A DNA stretch of 36,741 bases from an uncultured Lachnospiraceae bacterium (GTDB lineage Bacteria; Bacillota; Clostridia; Lachnospirales; Lachnospiraceae): contig CAJUSJ010000038.1 in NCBI GenBank assembly GCA_910588865.1, positions 1 to 36,741 of the forward strand, given 5' to 3'. Shown here piece after piece: positions 9,139 to 17,173 of this stretch. Under the pieces are notes generated by a model. It was not told where the DNA came from. It did not search any database and saw only the letters and a program-made list of their open reading frames with translations. How positions within the stretch are numbered: the first letter of the stretch is position 1; each line of letters starts with the position of its first letter. The translations under genes and the position numbers were made by a program.

Positions 9139-9163
9139 GTACATGAAATAATATTACATGTAC
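9139..9163 (+). promoter_or_regulatory. Palindromic candidate operator at the rpiR transcription start
   Basis: A 25-base near-perfect palindrome has arms GTACATG (9139-9145) and CATGTAC (9157-9163) and a near-symmetric AT-rich centre. Its core TGAAAT-AAT-ATTACA (9144-9158) resembles the two inverted repeats at the fruK promoter. Its position over the predicted start of transcription suits autorepression. Confidence 0.6.
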
Positions 9164-9178
9164 GGAGATAGATGAGAA

Positions 9179-10033
9179 ATGAGTAATCAGGGTGTATCGG
9201 GAACAATCTGTGCTTCCTATGAACAGTTTTTTGACGCGGAGAAGAAGATCGCGGACTTTATCATGGAGCACAAGAAAGAGGTGGTGGACATGACGGTGGC
9301 GGAGCTGGCCAGGGCCAGTTCCACCAGCGACGCCACGGTGTCCAGGTTCTGCCGCCGTCTGGGGTTCAAGGGATTTCAGAGCCTTAAGATGGATCTGGCG
9401 AAAGAGGTCATGGAGGAGGAGAGGGACAGCCTCCAGGTGTCCAATGAGATCCACAGGGAGAATCTTCCCCAGTCCCTTCAGAATATCCTCGCCAACAAGA
9501 TGGCGGAGATGACCGGCACCATGGGGATGATGGATGCGGACAATCTGGAGACCATCTTAAGGATCCTGGAAAACGCCCGGATTATCCAGTTCGCGGCAGT
9601 GGGCAACACCATACCTGTGGCCATGGATGGGGCCTTCAAGTTTAACCAGCTTGGACTGTGCGCCATGTCAGGGTCCATCTGGGAAGGGCAGATCGCCCAG
9701 ACCTACAATTTAGGTCCCAGGGATGCGGTGGTGATCATCTCCAACTCCGGCACATCCAAAAGACTCCTTACTCTGGCCAGAGGGGCCCGGGACAATGGGG
9801 CCCGGATCATCGTCATCACCAACAAGGATTCCTCCCCTTTAGCTCAGATCAGCGACTTTAAGATCATCACCGCCACCAGGGAGAAGCTTCTTACAGGAGA
9901 GTTCTGGTTCTCCAGGATCCCGGCCATGCTGGTGATCGAGACCCTCTACCTTCTCCTTTTCATCAGCAAAAAAGACTCAGCCGCCCACATCAGAAGGCAC
10001 GAGGACTCCATACGGCCTGACAAGCTGGGATGA
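9179..10033 (+). CDS. MurR/RpiR family transcriptional regulator
   Basis: This is a 284-residue sugar-phosphate-responsive regulator. Residues about 1-77 form the RpiR helix-turn-helix, with the recognition segment STSDATVSRFCRRLGFKGFQ. Residues about 120-255 form a SIS sugar isomerase domain, with FAAVGNTIPVAMD and the SNSGTSK phosphate-binding loop. The ATG at 9179 follows GGAGATAGATGAGAA. The gene lies directly upstream of fruK-fruA in the same direction but is separated by a terminator and a repeat. Shared inverted repeats at both promoters suggest it controls itself and fruKA, probably in response to fructose 1-phosphate or a related sugar phosphate; the effector is inference. Confidence 0.9.
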   Translation: MSNQGVSGTICASYEQFFDAEKKIADFIMEHKKEVVDMTVAELARASSTSDATVSRFCRRLGFKGFQSLKMDLAKEVMEEERDSLQVSNEIHRENLPQSLQNILANKMAEMTGTMGMMDADNLETILRILENARIIQFAAVGNTIPVAMDGAFKFNQLGLCAMSGSIWEGQIAQTYNLGPRDAVVIISNSGTSKRLLTLARGARDNGARIIVITNKDSSPLAQISDFKIITATREKLLTGEFWFSRIPAMLVIETLYLLLFISKKDSAAHIRRHEDSIRPDKLG

Positions 10034-10094
10034 GGATTTTTTTAACATGGCATTACCCACAAGTACAGCATAACAGGATTTAAAAACCAAAGCT

Positions 10095-10133
10095 ACAGCT
10101 GATATGGAACATCTCCATAGCGGCTGTTTTTTT
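10095..10133 (+). terminator. Intrinsic terminator after the rpiR-type regulator
   Basis: Two 14-base arms (10095-10108 and 10114-10127) pair with one mismatch and one G-U pair around a 5-base loop, followed by seven T (10127-10133). Repeat copy A starts at the next base. Confidence 0.85.
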
Positions 10134-10298
10134 ATGTACACGGGGGCGGAAAGGAAATGTGGCCGTTTGCACGGCCCCGCCCCGGCACAGCGAGCGGGGA
10201 GAAAGGCCTTCCCCGCTGGATCGCGCACGGGCTGGAGAGGAATAAGGCCGCTAAAGCGGCCTCGCCCCGGCACGCCGGGCAGGGGAAAACGGTCTCCA
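10134..10298 (+). repeat. Terminator-linked structured repeat, copy A (two tandem units)
   Basis: Unit A1 starts ATGTACACGGG (10134) and unit A2 starts GCGCACGGG (10223), giving a period of about 87 bases. A1 has a hairpin GGCCG/CGGCC (10161-10165 with 10172-10176) and a second stem AGCGGGGA/TCCCCGCT (10193-10200 with 10210-10217). A2 keeps the first hairpin with a changed stem, GGCCGC/GCGGCC (10246-10251 with 10256-10261), and a degenerate second stem. The sequence is closely similar to copy C at 29768. It fills most of the 388-base gap before fruK. It encodes no protein I can support. Confidence 0.85.
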
Positions 10299-10341
10299 AA
10301 TACAGTTGGGGTTGTAAAATTAAATTTCTTGAAAAAATATA

Positions 10342-10370
10342 TTGACGAAATGATTATTTCATGCTATGAT
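10342..10370 (+). promoter_or_regulatory. Sigma-A promoter of fruKA
   Basis: TTGACG (10342-10347), a 17-base spacer and TATGAT (10365-10370) make a strong promoter; transcription should start near 10377, about 45 bases before fruK. Confidence 0.85.
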
Positions 10371-10396
10371 AGGTTCAAGATAAGAAATGAAATTTC
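10347..10396 (+). promoter_or_regulatory. Two candidate RpiR operators at the fruK promoter
   Basis: Site 1 (10347-10360) is GAAAT-GATT-ATTTC and fills most of the promoter spacer. Site 2 (10384-10396) is GAAAT-GAA-ATTTC and lies just after the predicted start of transcription; it contains the perfect 12-base palindrome ATGAAATTTCAT (10387-10398). The half-sites match the core of the palindrome at the regulator's own promoter (9144-9158). Both positions would block initiation or escape, as expected for a repressor. Confidence 0.6.
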
Positions 10397-10421
10397 ATAA
10401 AATAAAGAAAAGGTGATAGAA

Positions 10422-11333
10422 ATGATTTACACAGTTACATTTAATCCAGCTCTGGACTATGTAGTGAAGGTGGAGCATTTCACATTGGGGGAAGTGAACC
10501 GGACAGCGGAGGAACATATCTTCTATGGAGGAAAGGGCATCAACGTGTCAGCGGTGCTGGCCAACTTGGGGCATGAGAGCAGGGCTCTGGGGTTTGTGGC
10601 GGGGTTTACCGGAGAAGAGATCGAGAGGGGAGTCAGGAGCCTGGGTTTTGAATCGGATTTTATCCATGTGGCGAGAGGGATGTCCAGGATCAACGTGAAG
10701 CTTAAGTCCGACCAGGAGAGTGAGATCAACGGCATGGGACCGGAGATCACCAGCCAGGATGTGGATAAACTCTTTGAAAAGCTGGAAGACTTGAAACAGG
10801 GAGATGTGCTGGTGCTTTCAGGCAGCATCCCCTCTTCCATAGACAGAGGGATTTATGAGAGGATCCTGTCAAGTCTTGAGGACAGAGGGATCCTGGCTGT
10901 GGTGGATGCGGAGAAAGAGCTTTTGCTCAATGTGCTCAAGTACCATCCATTTTTGATCAAACCCAACAATCATGAGCTGGGAGACATGTTCGGGATAATC
11001 CTTAAGAGCCAGGAGGAGATAGCGGAATATGCGAGAAAGCTTCAGCACATGGGAGCGGGCAATGTGCTGGTATCCATGGCAGGGGACGGCGCTCTTCTGG
11101 TGACAGAGGACGGCCGGGTCCACAGGATGGGGGTCGCTGAGGGCACGGTGAAGAATTCCGTGGGAGCCGGGGATTCCATGGTAGCGGGATTTTTGGCGGG
11201 ATATCTGGAAAACGGCGATTATGGCCACGCTCTGAGGCTGGGGACAGCGGCAGGAGGGGCCACGGCCTTTTCCGACGGTCTGGGGACAAAGGACAGGATC
11301 ATGGAACTGTATGAAGCACTTGGGGAAGTGTAA
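10422..11333 (+). CDS. fruK: 1-phosphofructokinase
   Basis: FruK phosphorylates fructose 1-phosphate, made by the fructose PTS, to fructose 1,6-bisphosphate. It is a PfkB-family kinase of 303 residues. It has the N-terminal TFNPALDYVV substrate segment, the first signature GGKGINVSAVLANLG, and the second signature near the C-terminus with the catalytic base in VGAGDSMVAGFLAGYL. The ATG at 10422 is preferred over the in-frame GTG at 10413 because AAAGG lies 8-10 bases before the ATG. It has its own promoter, and fruA follows 30 bases after the stop, so the two genes form a fructose operon. Confidence 0.95.
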   Translation: MIYTVTFNPALDYVVKVEHFTLGEVNRTAEEHIFYGGKGINVSAVLANLGHESRALGFVAGFTGEEIERGVRSLGFESDFIHVARGMSRINVKLKSDQESEINGMGPEITSQDVDKLFEKLEDLKQGDVLVLSGSIPSSIDRGIYERILSSLEDRGILAVVDAEKELLLNVLKYHPFLIKPNNHELGDMFGIILKSQEEIAEYARKLQHMGAGNVLVSMAGDGALLVTEDGRVHRMGVAEGTVKNSVGAGDSMVAGFLAGYLENGDYGHALRLGTAAGGATAFSDGLGTKDRIMELYEALGEV

Positions 11334-11363
11334 AATAGATATTAAATTCAGGAGGGAATGGAT

Positions 11364-13325
11364 ATGAGGATAACACAGCTGCTGAAAAAAGAGAGCATTG
11401 AGCTGTCAGTGGCCCTTGATTCCAAGGAGGCGGCTATCGACAAGCTTACCGGGCTGATGGAGAAAGGCGGACGCCTCCATGACAGGGCCGGATACAAGGA
11501 AGGGATTTTGGCCAGGGAGGCTCAGGGAAGTACGGCGGTGGGAGACGGCATCGCGATCCCCCACGCTAAGGTGGCCGCGGTGAAGGAGCCGGGTCTGGCG
11601 GCAGTGACGGTGCCGGAGGGAGTGGACTATGACGCGTTTGACGGCTCCCTGGCAAACCTGATCTTTATGATCGCGGCTCCCGCGGGGGGAGCGGATGTCC
11701 ATCTGGAAGCCCTGGCCAGGTTGTCCACCCTTCTTATGGTGCCGGGATTTAAGGATGATCTGCTGAAAGCCTCTGACAAGGACGCGTTTTTAAGAATCAT
11801 TGATGAGGCGGAGACCGCCAAGTACGGCGCGCCGGGGGAAAGCGGCGGTGAGGCGGCAGCCAAGAGCCAGGAGAAAGGCCAGACGTCCCAGGGCAAAGGT
11901 ACCTACCGCCTTCTCGCGGTCACCGCCTGCCCCACCGGCATCGCCCACACCTACATGGCGGCGGAGAATCTGGAAAATACGGCAAAGTCCATGGGAATCG
12001 CCCTGAAAGCGGAGACCGATGGCTCCGGCGGCGCTCAGAATGTGCTTACAAGAGAGGAGATCGCCCAGGCGGAGGCCGTCATCGTGGCCGCGGACAGGGA
12101 GATCGAGATGGCCCGGTTTGACGGAAAGCCGGTGCTTCAGGTTCCGGTTGCCGACGGAATCCACAAGGCCAAGGAGCTGATCGAGAAAGCGTCGTCGGGC
12201 CAGGTTCCCATCTATCACCACGCGGGCGGCGGAGAGTCGTCAGTGGCCTCCGGGGATGGAGACAGTATGGGAAGAAAGATCTACAAGCACCTGATGAACG
12301 GTGTCTCCCATATGCTCCCCTTTGTCATCGGCGGGGGGATCCTGATCGCTTTGGCGTTCCTTTTTGATGATTACTCCATAGACCCATCTAATTTTGGCAA
12401 AAACACGCCCCTGGCGGCCTACTTAAAGACCATCGGCGACCATGCCTTTGGCCTGATGCTCCCTGTTTTGTCAGGATATATCGCCATGAGCATTGCCGAC
12501 CGTCCCGGACTGGCAGTAGGATTTGTGTCCGGTATGGTCGCCAAGATGGGAATGACCTTTGCCAATCCCGGGGGAGGCGATGTGAACGCCGGATTCTTAG
12601 GCGCCCTGTTCGCGGGATTCGCAGGTGGATATCTTGTGCTGGGTCTTAAAAAAGCGCTGTCAAGGCTTCCCAAATCCTTAGAGGGAATTAAACCCGTGCT
12701 GCTGTATCCGGTTCTTGGAATCCTTCTGGGTTCCATAGCAACCACATTTATCAACCCTTATATGGGCATGATCAATGACGGGCTCACCAGCTTTCTTAAC
12801 GGCATGGGCGGGGCAAGCAGGGTGATCTTGGGGATGATCGTAGGCGGTATGATGTCCATTGACATGGGCGGCCCTTTCAACAAAGCGGCCTATGTGTTCG
12901 GAACCGCTCAGCTGGCGGAAGGCAATTTTGAGGTCATGGCCGCTGTCATGGCGGGAGGTATGGTTCCTCCCATTGCCATAGCCTTGAGCACCATGTTCTT
13001 TAAGCACAGATTCACCAAAAAAGAGTGTCAGTCCGGCGTTGTCAATATTATTATGGGACTGTCCTTTATCACAGAGGGCGCTATCCCCTTCGCGGCCTCA
13101 GATCCTTTGAGGATTATCCCATCCTGCGCGGTGGGAGCGGCTGTGGCGGGAGGGCTGTCCATGTTCTTCGGGTGCACCTTGAGGGCTCCTCACGGCGGGA
13201 TCTTTGTCATTCCTACCATCGGGAATCCCGGGGGCTATCTGGCGGCTGTCCTTGTGGGTTCGGTGATCGGATGTGTGATCCTGGGACTTCTTAAGAAGGA
13301 ATTGAGTGAGGAGGAGAGGGGATAA
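11364..13325 (+). CDS. fruA: PTS fructose transporter subunit IIABC
   Basis: This is the membrane permease that imports fructose and phosphorylates it to fructose 1-phosphate. It has 653 residues in the order EIIA, EIIB, EIIC. The EIIA active histidine is H67 in GDGIAIPHAK. The EIIB(Fru) active cysteine is C189 in VTACPTGIAHTYMAAE. The EIIC membrane part starts near residue 300 and has the conserved GGxxxIDMGGPFNKAAY-like segment. The second ATG (11364) is chosen over 11358 because GGAGGG (11351-11356) is then 7 bases away. It is expressed with fruK; no HPr-like domain is fused. Confidence 0.95.
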   Translation: MRITQLLKKESIELSVALDSKEAAIDKLTGLMEKGGRLHDRAGYKEGILAREAQGSTAVGDGIAIPHAKVAAVKEPGLAAVTVPEGVDYDAFDGSLANLIFMIAAPAGGADVHLEALARLSTLLMVPGFKDDLLKASDKDAFLRIIDEAETAKYGAPGESGGEAAAKSQEKGQTSQGKGTYRLLAVTACPTGIAHTYMAAENLENTAKSMGIALKAETDGSGGAQNVLTREEIAQAEAVIVAADREIEMARFDGKPVLQVPVADGIHKAKELIEKASSGQVPIYHHAGGGESSVASGDGDSMGRKIYKHLMNGVSHMLPFVIGGGILIALAFLFDDYSIDPSNFGKNTPLAAYLKTIGDHAFGLMLPVLSGYIAMSIADRPGLAVGFVSGMVAKMGMTFANPGGGDVNAGFLGALFAGFAGGYLVLGLKKALSRLPKSLEGIKPVLLYPVLGILLGSIATTFINPYMGMINDGLTSFLNGMGGASRVILGMIVGGMMSIDMGGPFNKAAYVFGTAQLAEGNFEVMAAVMAGGMVPPIAIALSTMFFKHRFTKKECQSGVVNIIMGLSFITEGAIPFAASDPLRIIPSCAVGAAVAGGLSMFFGCTLRAPHGGIFVIPTIGNPGGYLAAVLVGSVIGCVILGLLKKELSEEERG

Positions 13326-13370
13326 GCCAGGCCGCGGGAATCCTGCCGCTTAGCAGCCTATATGTCTAAA

Positions 13371-13408
13371 ACAGCGAAGAAATCCATAGGGATGGATTTC
13401 TTCGCTGT
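13371..13408. terminator. Perfect 17-bp hairpin between convergent fruA and the ROK gene
   Basis: Arms at 13371-13387 and 13392-13408 pair perfectly around a 4-base AGGG loop. There is no T run on the plus strand; the minus strand has four T after the stem. It probably ends transcription from the minus-strand ROK operon and may act in both directions. Confidence 0.7.
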
Positions 13409-13475
13409 GCGCTTAATATCTGATTTAGAGTCTTTGAGCTATCTTAATCTTCTTTATCAGGAGGATACTCCTTTT

Positions 13476-14405
13476 CTAAAAGTACAATTTATTCCAGGTA
13501 CAGCACGCGCCCACCAGGTTGGCGTCATTTCCAAGTGCGGCAAGGCGGATTTCGGAGCGCGGCCGGGGAAACGGGGCTGATTGGTAAATCAGTTCCAGCT
13601 GTTGTGATATGTAATCAAGAAGAACGGCGCGGCTGCTGATGCCTCCGGCGATGACAATGATTTCAGGATCTAAAATAATCTGAAGGTTGGTGATCTGAAA
13701 TGCCAGGGTACGGCAGAATTCGCGCAGGGCGGCACAGGCTTCCCTGTCGTTTTTCTCAACCAGGTCGAAGATTATGTGGCCATTTAATGTTTCAATGCCG
13801 GAAAGCTGTTTATGCTTTGCTACCAGCCGGCACAGAAAGGCATTGCCGTTATCTTCCCCAAAGCAGCTGTACCTGGCCCCGGAAGGGTTTTGGGTGGTGA
13901 GAATGTGGGCAAATTTTCCGGCAAAGTCATGAGCGCCGGTAAGGATGGACCCATTAATCAGAATGCCTCCTCCTACACTTGTGCCAAGAACGATCGCGGC
14001 ACCGACGCGGCAGCCTTTTAATGCCCCGGCAGTATATTCGCCAAGGAGACCGCATCGGCCATCGTTTTCTACGGAACAGGGAAGATGTGACGCCGCGGAC
14101 AGCCGCTCGCCGAAAGGAACCTGGTCTAAGTAACGCGGTTTTCCGCCTCGGTGTATGATGCCCCGTCGATGGTTGCTTACGCCTCCAGGCGTGCTGACCG
14201 CGACCCCGGCAATGGGGTATTTGCGGAGCGCCTGCTGGATTTTGCTGTTTAAAAGCGTGATCAGATGGTCGGCGTCATTATAAGGGGTGGGGAATGAGGA
14301 TTTTTCCAACAACTGATAGCTGTGTTCTGGGCAGTGGGGGTCTGGCCAGTTTACGACAGCATGTTTAACCGCTGTCCCTCCAAGATCAATGGCATAAAGA
14401 TACAT
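13476..14405 (-). CDS. ROK family sugar kinase or regulator-like protein
   Basis: This is a 309-residue ROK protein. The N-terminal phosphate-binding loop is YAIDLGGTAVKHAVV, the catalytic base is D115 in SVENDGRCGLLGE, and the glycine-rich GTSVGGGILINGSI segment follows. There is no N-terminal DNA-binding domain, so it is a kinase rather than a repressor. The usual ROK zinc cluster (CxCGxxGCxE) is not present; only SGARYSCFGEDNG is seen at that position. Its start codon overlaps the stop of the upstream sulfatase by one base (TAATG), which implies translational coupling. It likely phosphorylates the sugar released by the sulfatases; the substrate is unknown. Confidence 0.85.
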   Translation of the reverse strand: MYLYAIDLGGTAVKHAVVNWPDPHCPEHSYQLLEKSSFPTPYNDADHLITLLNSKIQQALRKYPIAGVAVSTPGGVSNHRRGIIHRGGKPRYLDQVPFGERLSAASHLPCSVENDGRCGLLGEYTAGALKGCRVGAAIVLGTSVGGGILINGSILTGAHDFAGKFAHILTTQNPSGARYSCFGEDNGNAFLCRLVAKHKQLSGIETLNGHIIFDLVEKNDREACAALREFCRTLAFQITNLQIILDPEIIVIAGGISSRAVLLDYISQQLELIYQSAPFPRPRSEIRLAALGNDANLVGACCTWNKLYF

Positions 14406-15871
14406 TAATGATTCACCTCCGAAGTGATACAGATTTCAGGATAATTTCTGCAGGAATCTGGAATGTCTTCCCAGCGTTCCTTGTCACAGGAGACACCAAC
14501 GGCCTGTTCGTAGGCTTTCCAAAGCTTTGTGTTTCTCGCGTGAAACTTTTGGATCTCCACAGCTTTGTGGGCCATTTGGTAACGGTGTGCTATGTTCCGC
14601 GTATTTTCCGCGATTTTAGGCAGTGTCTGGATTAAATTGATCCGCTCTTCAGGGTCCGCTACGGTATCAAACAGGAATTCGTGCTCAGGATCATCATGGA
14701 AACACATATATTTATAGACGCCGCTTTTTACCATGAAACAGTAGCTGTCTGCTGGAGATCCCATATCAGCGCGCTCTAAAAATTCTCCATAAGCAACATG
14801 ATTGACACCAGAACCGCCATGTAACGCGTCGATCAGTGATACGCCGTCAATTTCCGGCATCTTCTGAGCACCGGTATAATCAAGCAGTGTAGGACCGATA
14901 TCCATAATGCTGACAGGCGTGTCCACGGTATGATTTTTAGAAATATTTGTGCCGGCTATAATCAGCGGAATCTTGGCGGATTTTTCATAGAAGGTAGACT
15001 TCGCGAACATCCTCCTGTCTCCGCACTGGTCTCCATGGTCTGATGTATAGAGGAATAAGTGGGAGGTTCCTCGTTTTTCACAAAACCGCTGGAAGGCTTG
15101 CCGCACCTGGCCAAGCCGTCTGTCCAACTGCTCGATCATAGCACAATAGGCAGCTTGAGCGCCAAGGGCCACTTCTTCACTGACATCCTGGCGGTGGCGC
15201 GCCAATACTGGTGTGGGAAGCGGGTCATAAAAGGAAGCGGGCAGAATTGCTTTTTTCCTGTATTTTAGGTATAATTTTTTAGGGCCCACATAGGGAAAGT
15301 GAGGAGCATAAAGGCTTACAACGACGCATTGGGGTTTATCATGAGGCTGGTTCAGGTAGTTAACGGCTTTTTGGACCACATACTCGTCATAATAATCCAC
15401 AGGTGACTCACCGCCTCCAATCAGCTGAGTACAGAATGCCTCTCCAAATGAGCGGACAAATACGCCCCGCGATTTCTTTAGTTTTTCTCTGGGAGAATTC
15501 CAGCTTATAGTAGTTAGATCACCCGCGATCCGTTTCGTAAAGCCATGTCTCTGATCAGCGCCTACAAAATGCATCCTGCCGGCCAGCACGGTTTCATAGC
15601 CTTGTTCAACCAGATAATGAAGAAAGGTAGGCGTCATATCAGGGATCGCGTCATCCAAGGTGAAGATTCCGGTTCTGGCGGGACGCAGGCCCGTAAGCAG
15701 GGAAGCCCGGGACGGAACACAGAGGGGACATACGGTGTAAGCCTCTGTGAAGCAGGTGCCGTCGTGACAGAGCTGGTCCATGGCTGGAGTGTCTGTGTTT
15801 TTTCCATAAAAGCCGGAGTAGTATGGCGTATGCTGATCGCTCATAAAAATTAAAATATCGGGAAGTGTCAT
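14405..15871 (-). CDS. Cytoplasmic type I sulfatase (cysteine type), minus-strand arm
   Basis: This is a 488-residue arylsulfatase-superfamily enzyme that removes sulfate esters. Metal ligands D12 and Q13 lie in FMSDQHTPYY. The maturation motif C51-V-P-S-R in CPLCVPSRASLLTG marks the cysteine to be converted to formylglycine. A second metal-binding motif YTSDHGDQCGD follows. The start is ATG 15869-15871, because AGGAGG lies 7 bases before it and the longer frame adds only non-family residues. No signal peptide is visible, so the enzyme should act in the cytoplasm. It is the first gene of a two-gene operon with the ROK kinase. The substrate cannot be predicted from the sequence. Confidence 0.92.
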   Translation of the reverse strand: MTLPDILIFMSDQHTPYYSGFYGKNTDTPAMDQLCHDGTCFTEAYTVCPLCVPSRASLLTGLRPARTGIFTLDDAIPDMTPTFLHYLVEQGYETVLAGRMHFVGADQRHGFTKRIAGDLTTISWNSPREKLKKSRGVFVRSFGEAFCTQLIGGGESPVDYYDEYVVQKAVNYLNQPHDKPQCVVVSLYAPHFPYVGPKKLYLKYRKKAILPASFYDPLPTPVLARHRQDVSEEVALGAQAAYCAMIEQLDRRLGQVRQAFQRFCEKRGTSHLFLYTSDHGDQCGDRRMFAKSTFYEKSAKIPLIIAGTNISKNHTVDTPVSIMDIGPTLLDYTGAQKMPEIDGVSLIDALHGGSGVNHVAYGEFLERADMGSPADSYCFMVKSGVYKYMCFHDDPEHEFLFDTVADPEERINLIQTLPKIAENTRNIAHRYQMAHKAVEIQKFHARNTKLWKAYEQAVGVSCDKERWEDIPDSCRNYPEICITSEVNH

Positions 15872-15909
15872 ATTATAGCCTCCTTGTGTAAAATAGATAT
15901 GAAACAAAA

Positions 15910-15937
15910 TGTAACAAAATATTTATCTGCTGTTACA
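15910..15937 (-). promoter_or_regulatory. Candidate LacI-type operator pair downstream of the sulfatase promoter
   Basis: TGTAACA (15910-15916) and its inverse TGTTACA (15931-15937) are 21 bases apart, two helix turns. One lies at the predicted transcription start and the other in the leader. The same TGTTACA core is at the promoter of the divergent lacI-type gene. They lack the central CG common in LacI operators, so the call is tentative. Confidence 0.4.
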
Positions 15938-15966
15938 ATTATACTATTATTTAGCAGAAAAGACAA
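15938..15966 (-). promoter_or_regulatory. Promoter of the minus-strand sulfatase-ROK operon
   Basis: Read on the minus strand, TTGTCT (15966-15961), a 17-base spacer and TATAAT (15943-15938) form a strong promoter. Transcription should start near 15931, about 60 bases before the sulfatase start codon. Confidence 0.75.
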
Positions 15967-16069
15967 GAAAAACATTAAAAAAATAGCATAACAATACATG
16001 TCAGATGTAAAAAAACGAAAAATTGTACAAATTACATAATTAATTATAAAATAATTATGCAAAATTTAT

Positions 16070-16098
16070 TTGCATTTTGATACATAAAGTGTTACACT
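16070..16098 (+). promoter_or_regulatory. Promoter of the lacI-tctC-sulfatase-tctBA operon with overlapping operator candidate
   Basis: TTGCAT (16070-16075), a 17-base spacer and TACACT (16093-16098) form a plausible promoter. The -10 element is part of the inverted repeat AGTGT-T-ACACT (16088-16098), which contains TGTTACA. A repressor bound there would cover the -10 element, consistent with autoregulation. The rest of the divergent gap (15967-16069) is very AT-rich and shows no gene. Confidence 0.5.
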
Positions 16099-16118
16099 AA
16101 ATGAAACGGAGACAAAAT

Positions 16119-17153
16119 ATGAAGAAAGTAACAATCAGAGATGTGGCAAAAGCCGCGGGTGTATCGACAGCGACAATTTCAAGAGCCATAAGCGGTAAGA
16201 CCAAGGTATCTCCAGAAACCATGGCAATAATTGAGAAGGCGATCAGAGAAACAGGCTATCTGGAGCCGGAGCAGGTGCCGTTCGGGTCTGGACAGTCAGA
16301 GGGACAGGTTTATTTTGTAATGAAATCCCTCAGTTCCAATAAATACGCGGAATTGTTAAATCAGAGCATGATACGGGTGGCGGAGAAATTTCGTCTGAGA
16401 GTGGTATCGGTCAATATTGAAGTTGATGATGAACGCAATGGAGACCGATATTTTCCTGATGATGAGATCATGGAACTGGTGAAAGAGGTGGTTCGTATAG
16501 GGGCCAGAGGCATGATTATTTCCGGCTTTTCGGATCAGTGGATGGCCAAAGAGGTAAAGCAGCTGATTTTGAACCACCAGGTTCCGATTGTATTTATCAA
16601 CAGAAGCATGACTTTGAATAGTTTTAACAGAATTCTGACCGGAAGTGACAGAGGAACTTATATGGCGGTCCAGTATCTGGTGAGAGAGGGACGGCGGGAT
16701 CTTTTGATGATTCAGCTTCCGTTTCATATGGGAAAAACCAGAGGCTTTGTGGAGGCGGTATCGTCCTTGGCTATGGAGGATTTAAACCACCGCGTTATGA
16801 TTGCTGAAAATTCAGATCCAGGGGAGATTGCCAGGGTAATCGGGGAGGCGTTAGAAGAGAATCCTGACACAGATGGAATTATCTGCTGTGATGATGAGAT
16901 CGCCGCGGCGGCTCTTAGAAAGCTTTTGATGATGGGAAAAAAGGTTCCTGAAGATATTGATCTGATTGGTTACAATGATAATCTTGCTCCGTTGCTGACA
17001 CCGCCTTTGAGCAGTGTCCGGGTTCCAATGAATAAGATATGTGAAACCGCTATTGAGATGCTGTTGGATACCAGACAGCACGCGCCGGGAGAACCGGCGA
17101 AGACGGTTTTGCTGGATCCTCAGCTGATTATCAGAAAGGATTCTGTCATGTAA
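16119..17153 (+). CDS. LacI family transcriptional regulator
   Basis: This is a 344-residue regulator. The LacI helix-turn-helix is at the N-terminus (VTIRDVAKAAGVSTATISRA, then GKTKVSPET). A periplasmic-binding-protein-like effector domain follows, with IVFINRSMTLNSFNRILTGS and the C-terminal DLIGYNDNLAPLLTPPLSS segment. ATG 16119 is preferred over ATG 16101 because the protein then begins exactly at the family N-terminus and CGGAG (16107-16111) is 7 bases away. It is the first gene of the plus-strand arm, 20 bases before tctC, and most likely represses both arms until a substrate-derived inducer appears. Confidence 0.93.
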   Translation: MKKVTIRDVAKAAGVSTATISRAISGKTKVSPETMAIIEKAIRETGYLEPEQVPFGSGQSEGQVYFVMKSLSSNKYAELLNQSMIRVAEKFRLRVVSVNIEVDDERNGDRYFPDDEIMELVKEVVRIGARGMIISGFSDQWMAKEVKQLILNHQVPIVFINRSMTLNSFNRILTGSDRGTYMAVQYLVREGRRDLLMIQLPFHMGKTRGFVEAVSSLAMEDLNHRVMIAENSDPGEIARVIGEALEENPDTDGIICCDDEIAAAALRKLLMMGKKVPEDIDLIGYNDNLAPLLTPPLSSVRVPMNKICETAIEMLLDTRQHAPGEPAKTVLLDPQLIIRKDSVM

Positions 17154-17173
17154 ACGAAAAGGAGAGAGGCATT

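Noticed and set aside
10104..10400. Short basic, proline/arginine-rich open frames over repeat copy A, with similar peptides over copies B and C
   Set aside because: The frame differs between copies because of single-base indels, stems rather than codons are conserved, and no ribosome binding site is present. They are by-products of the GC-rich repeat.
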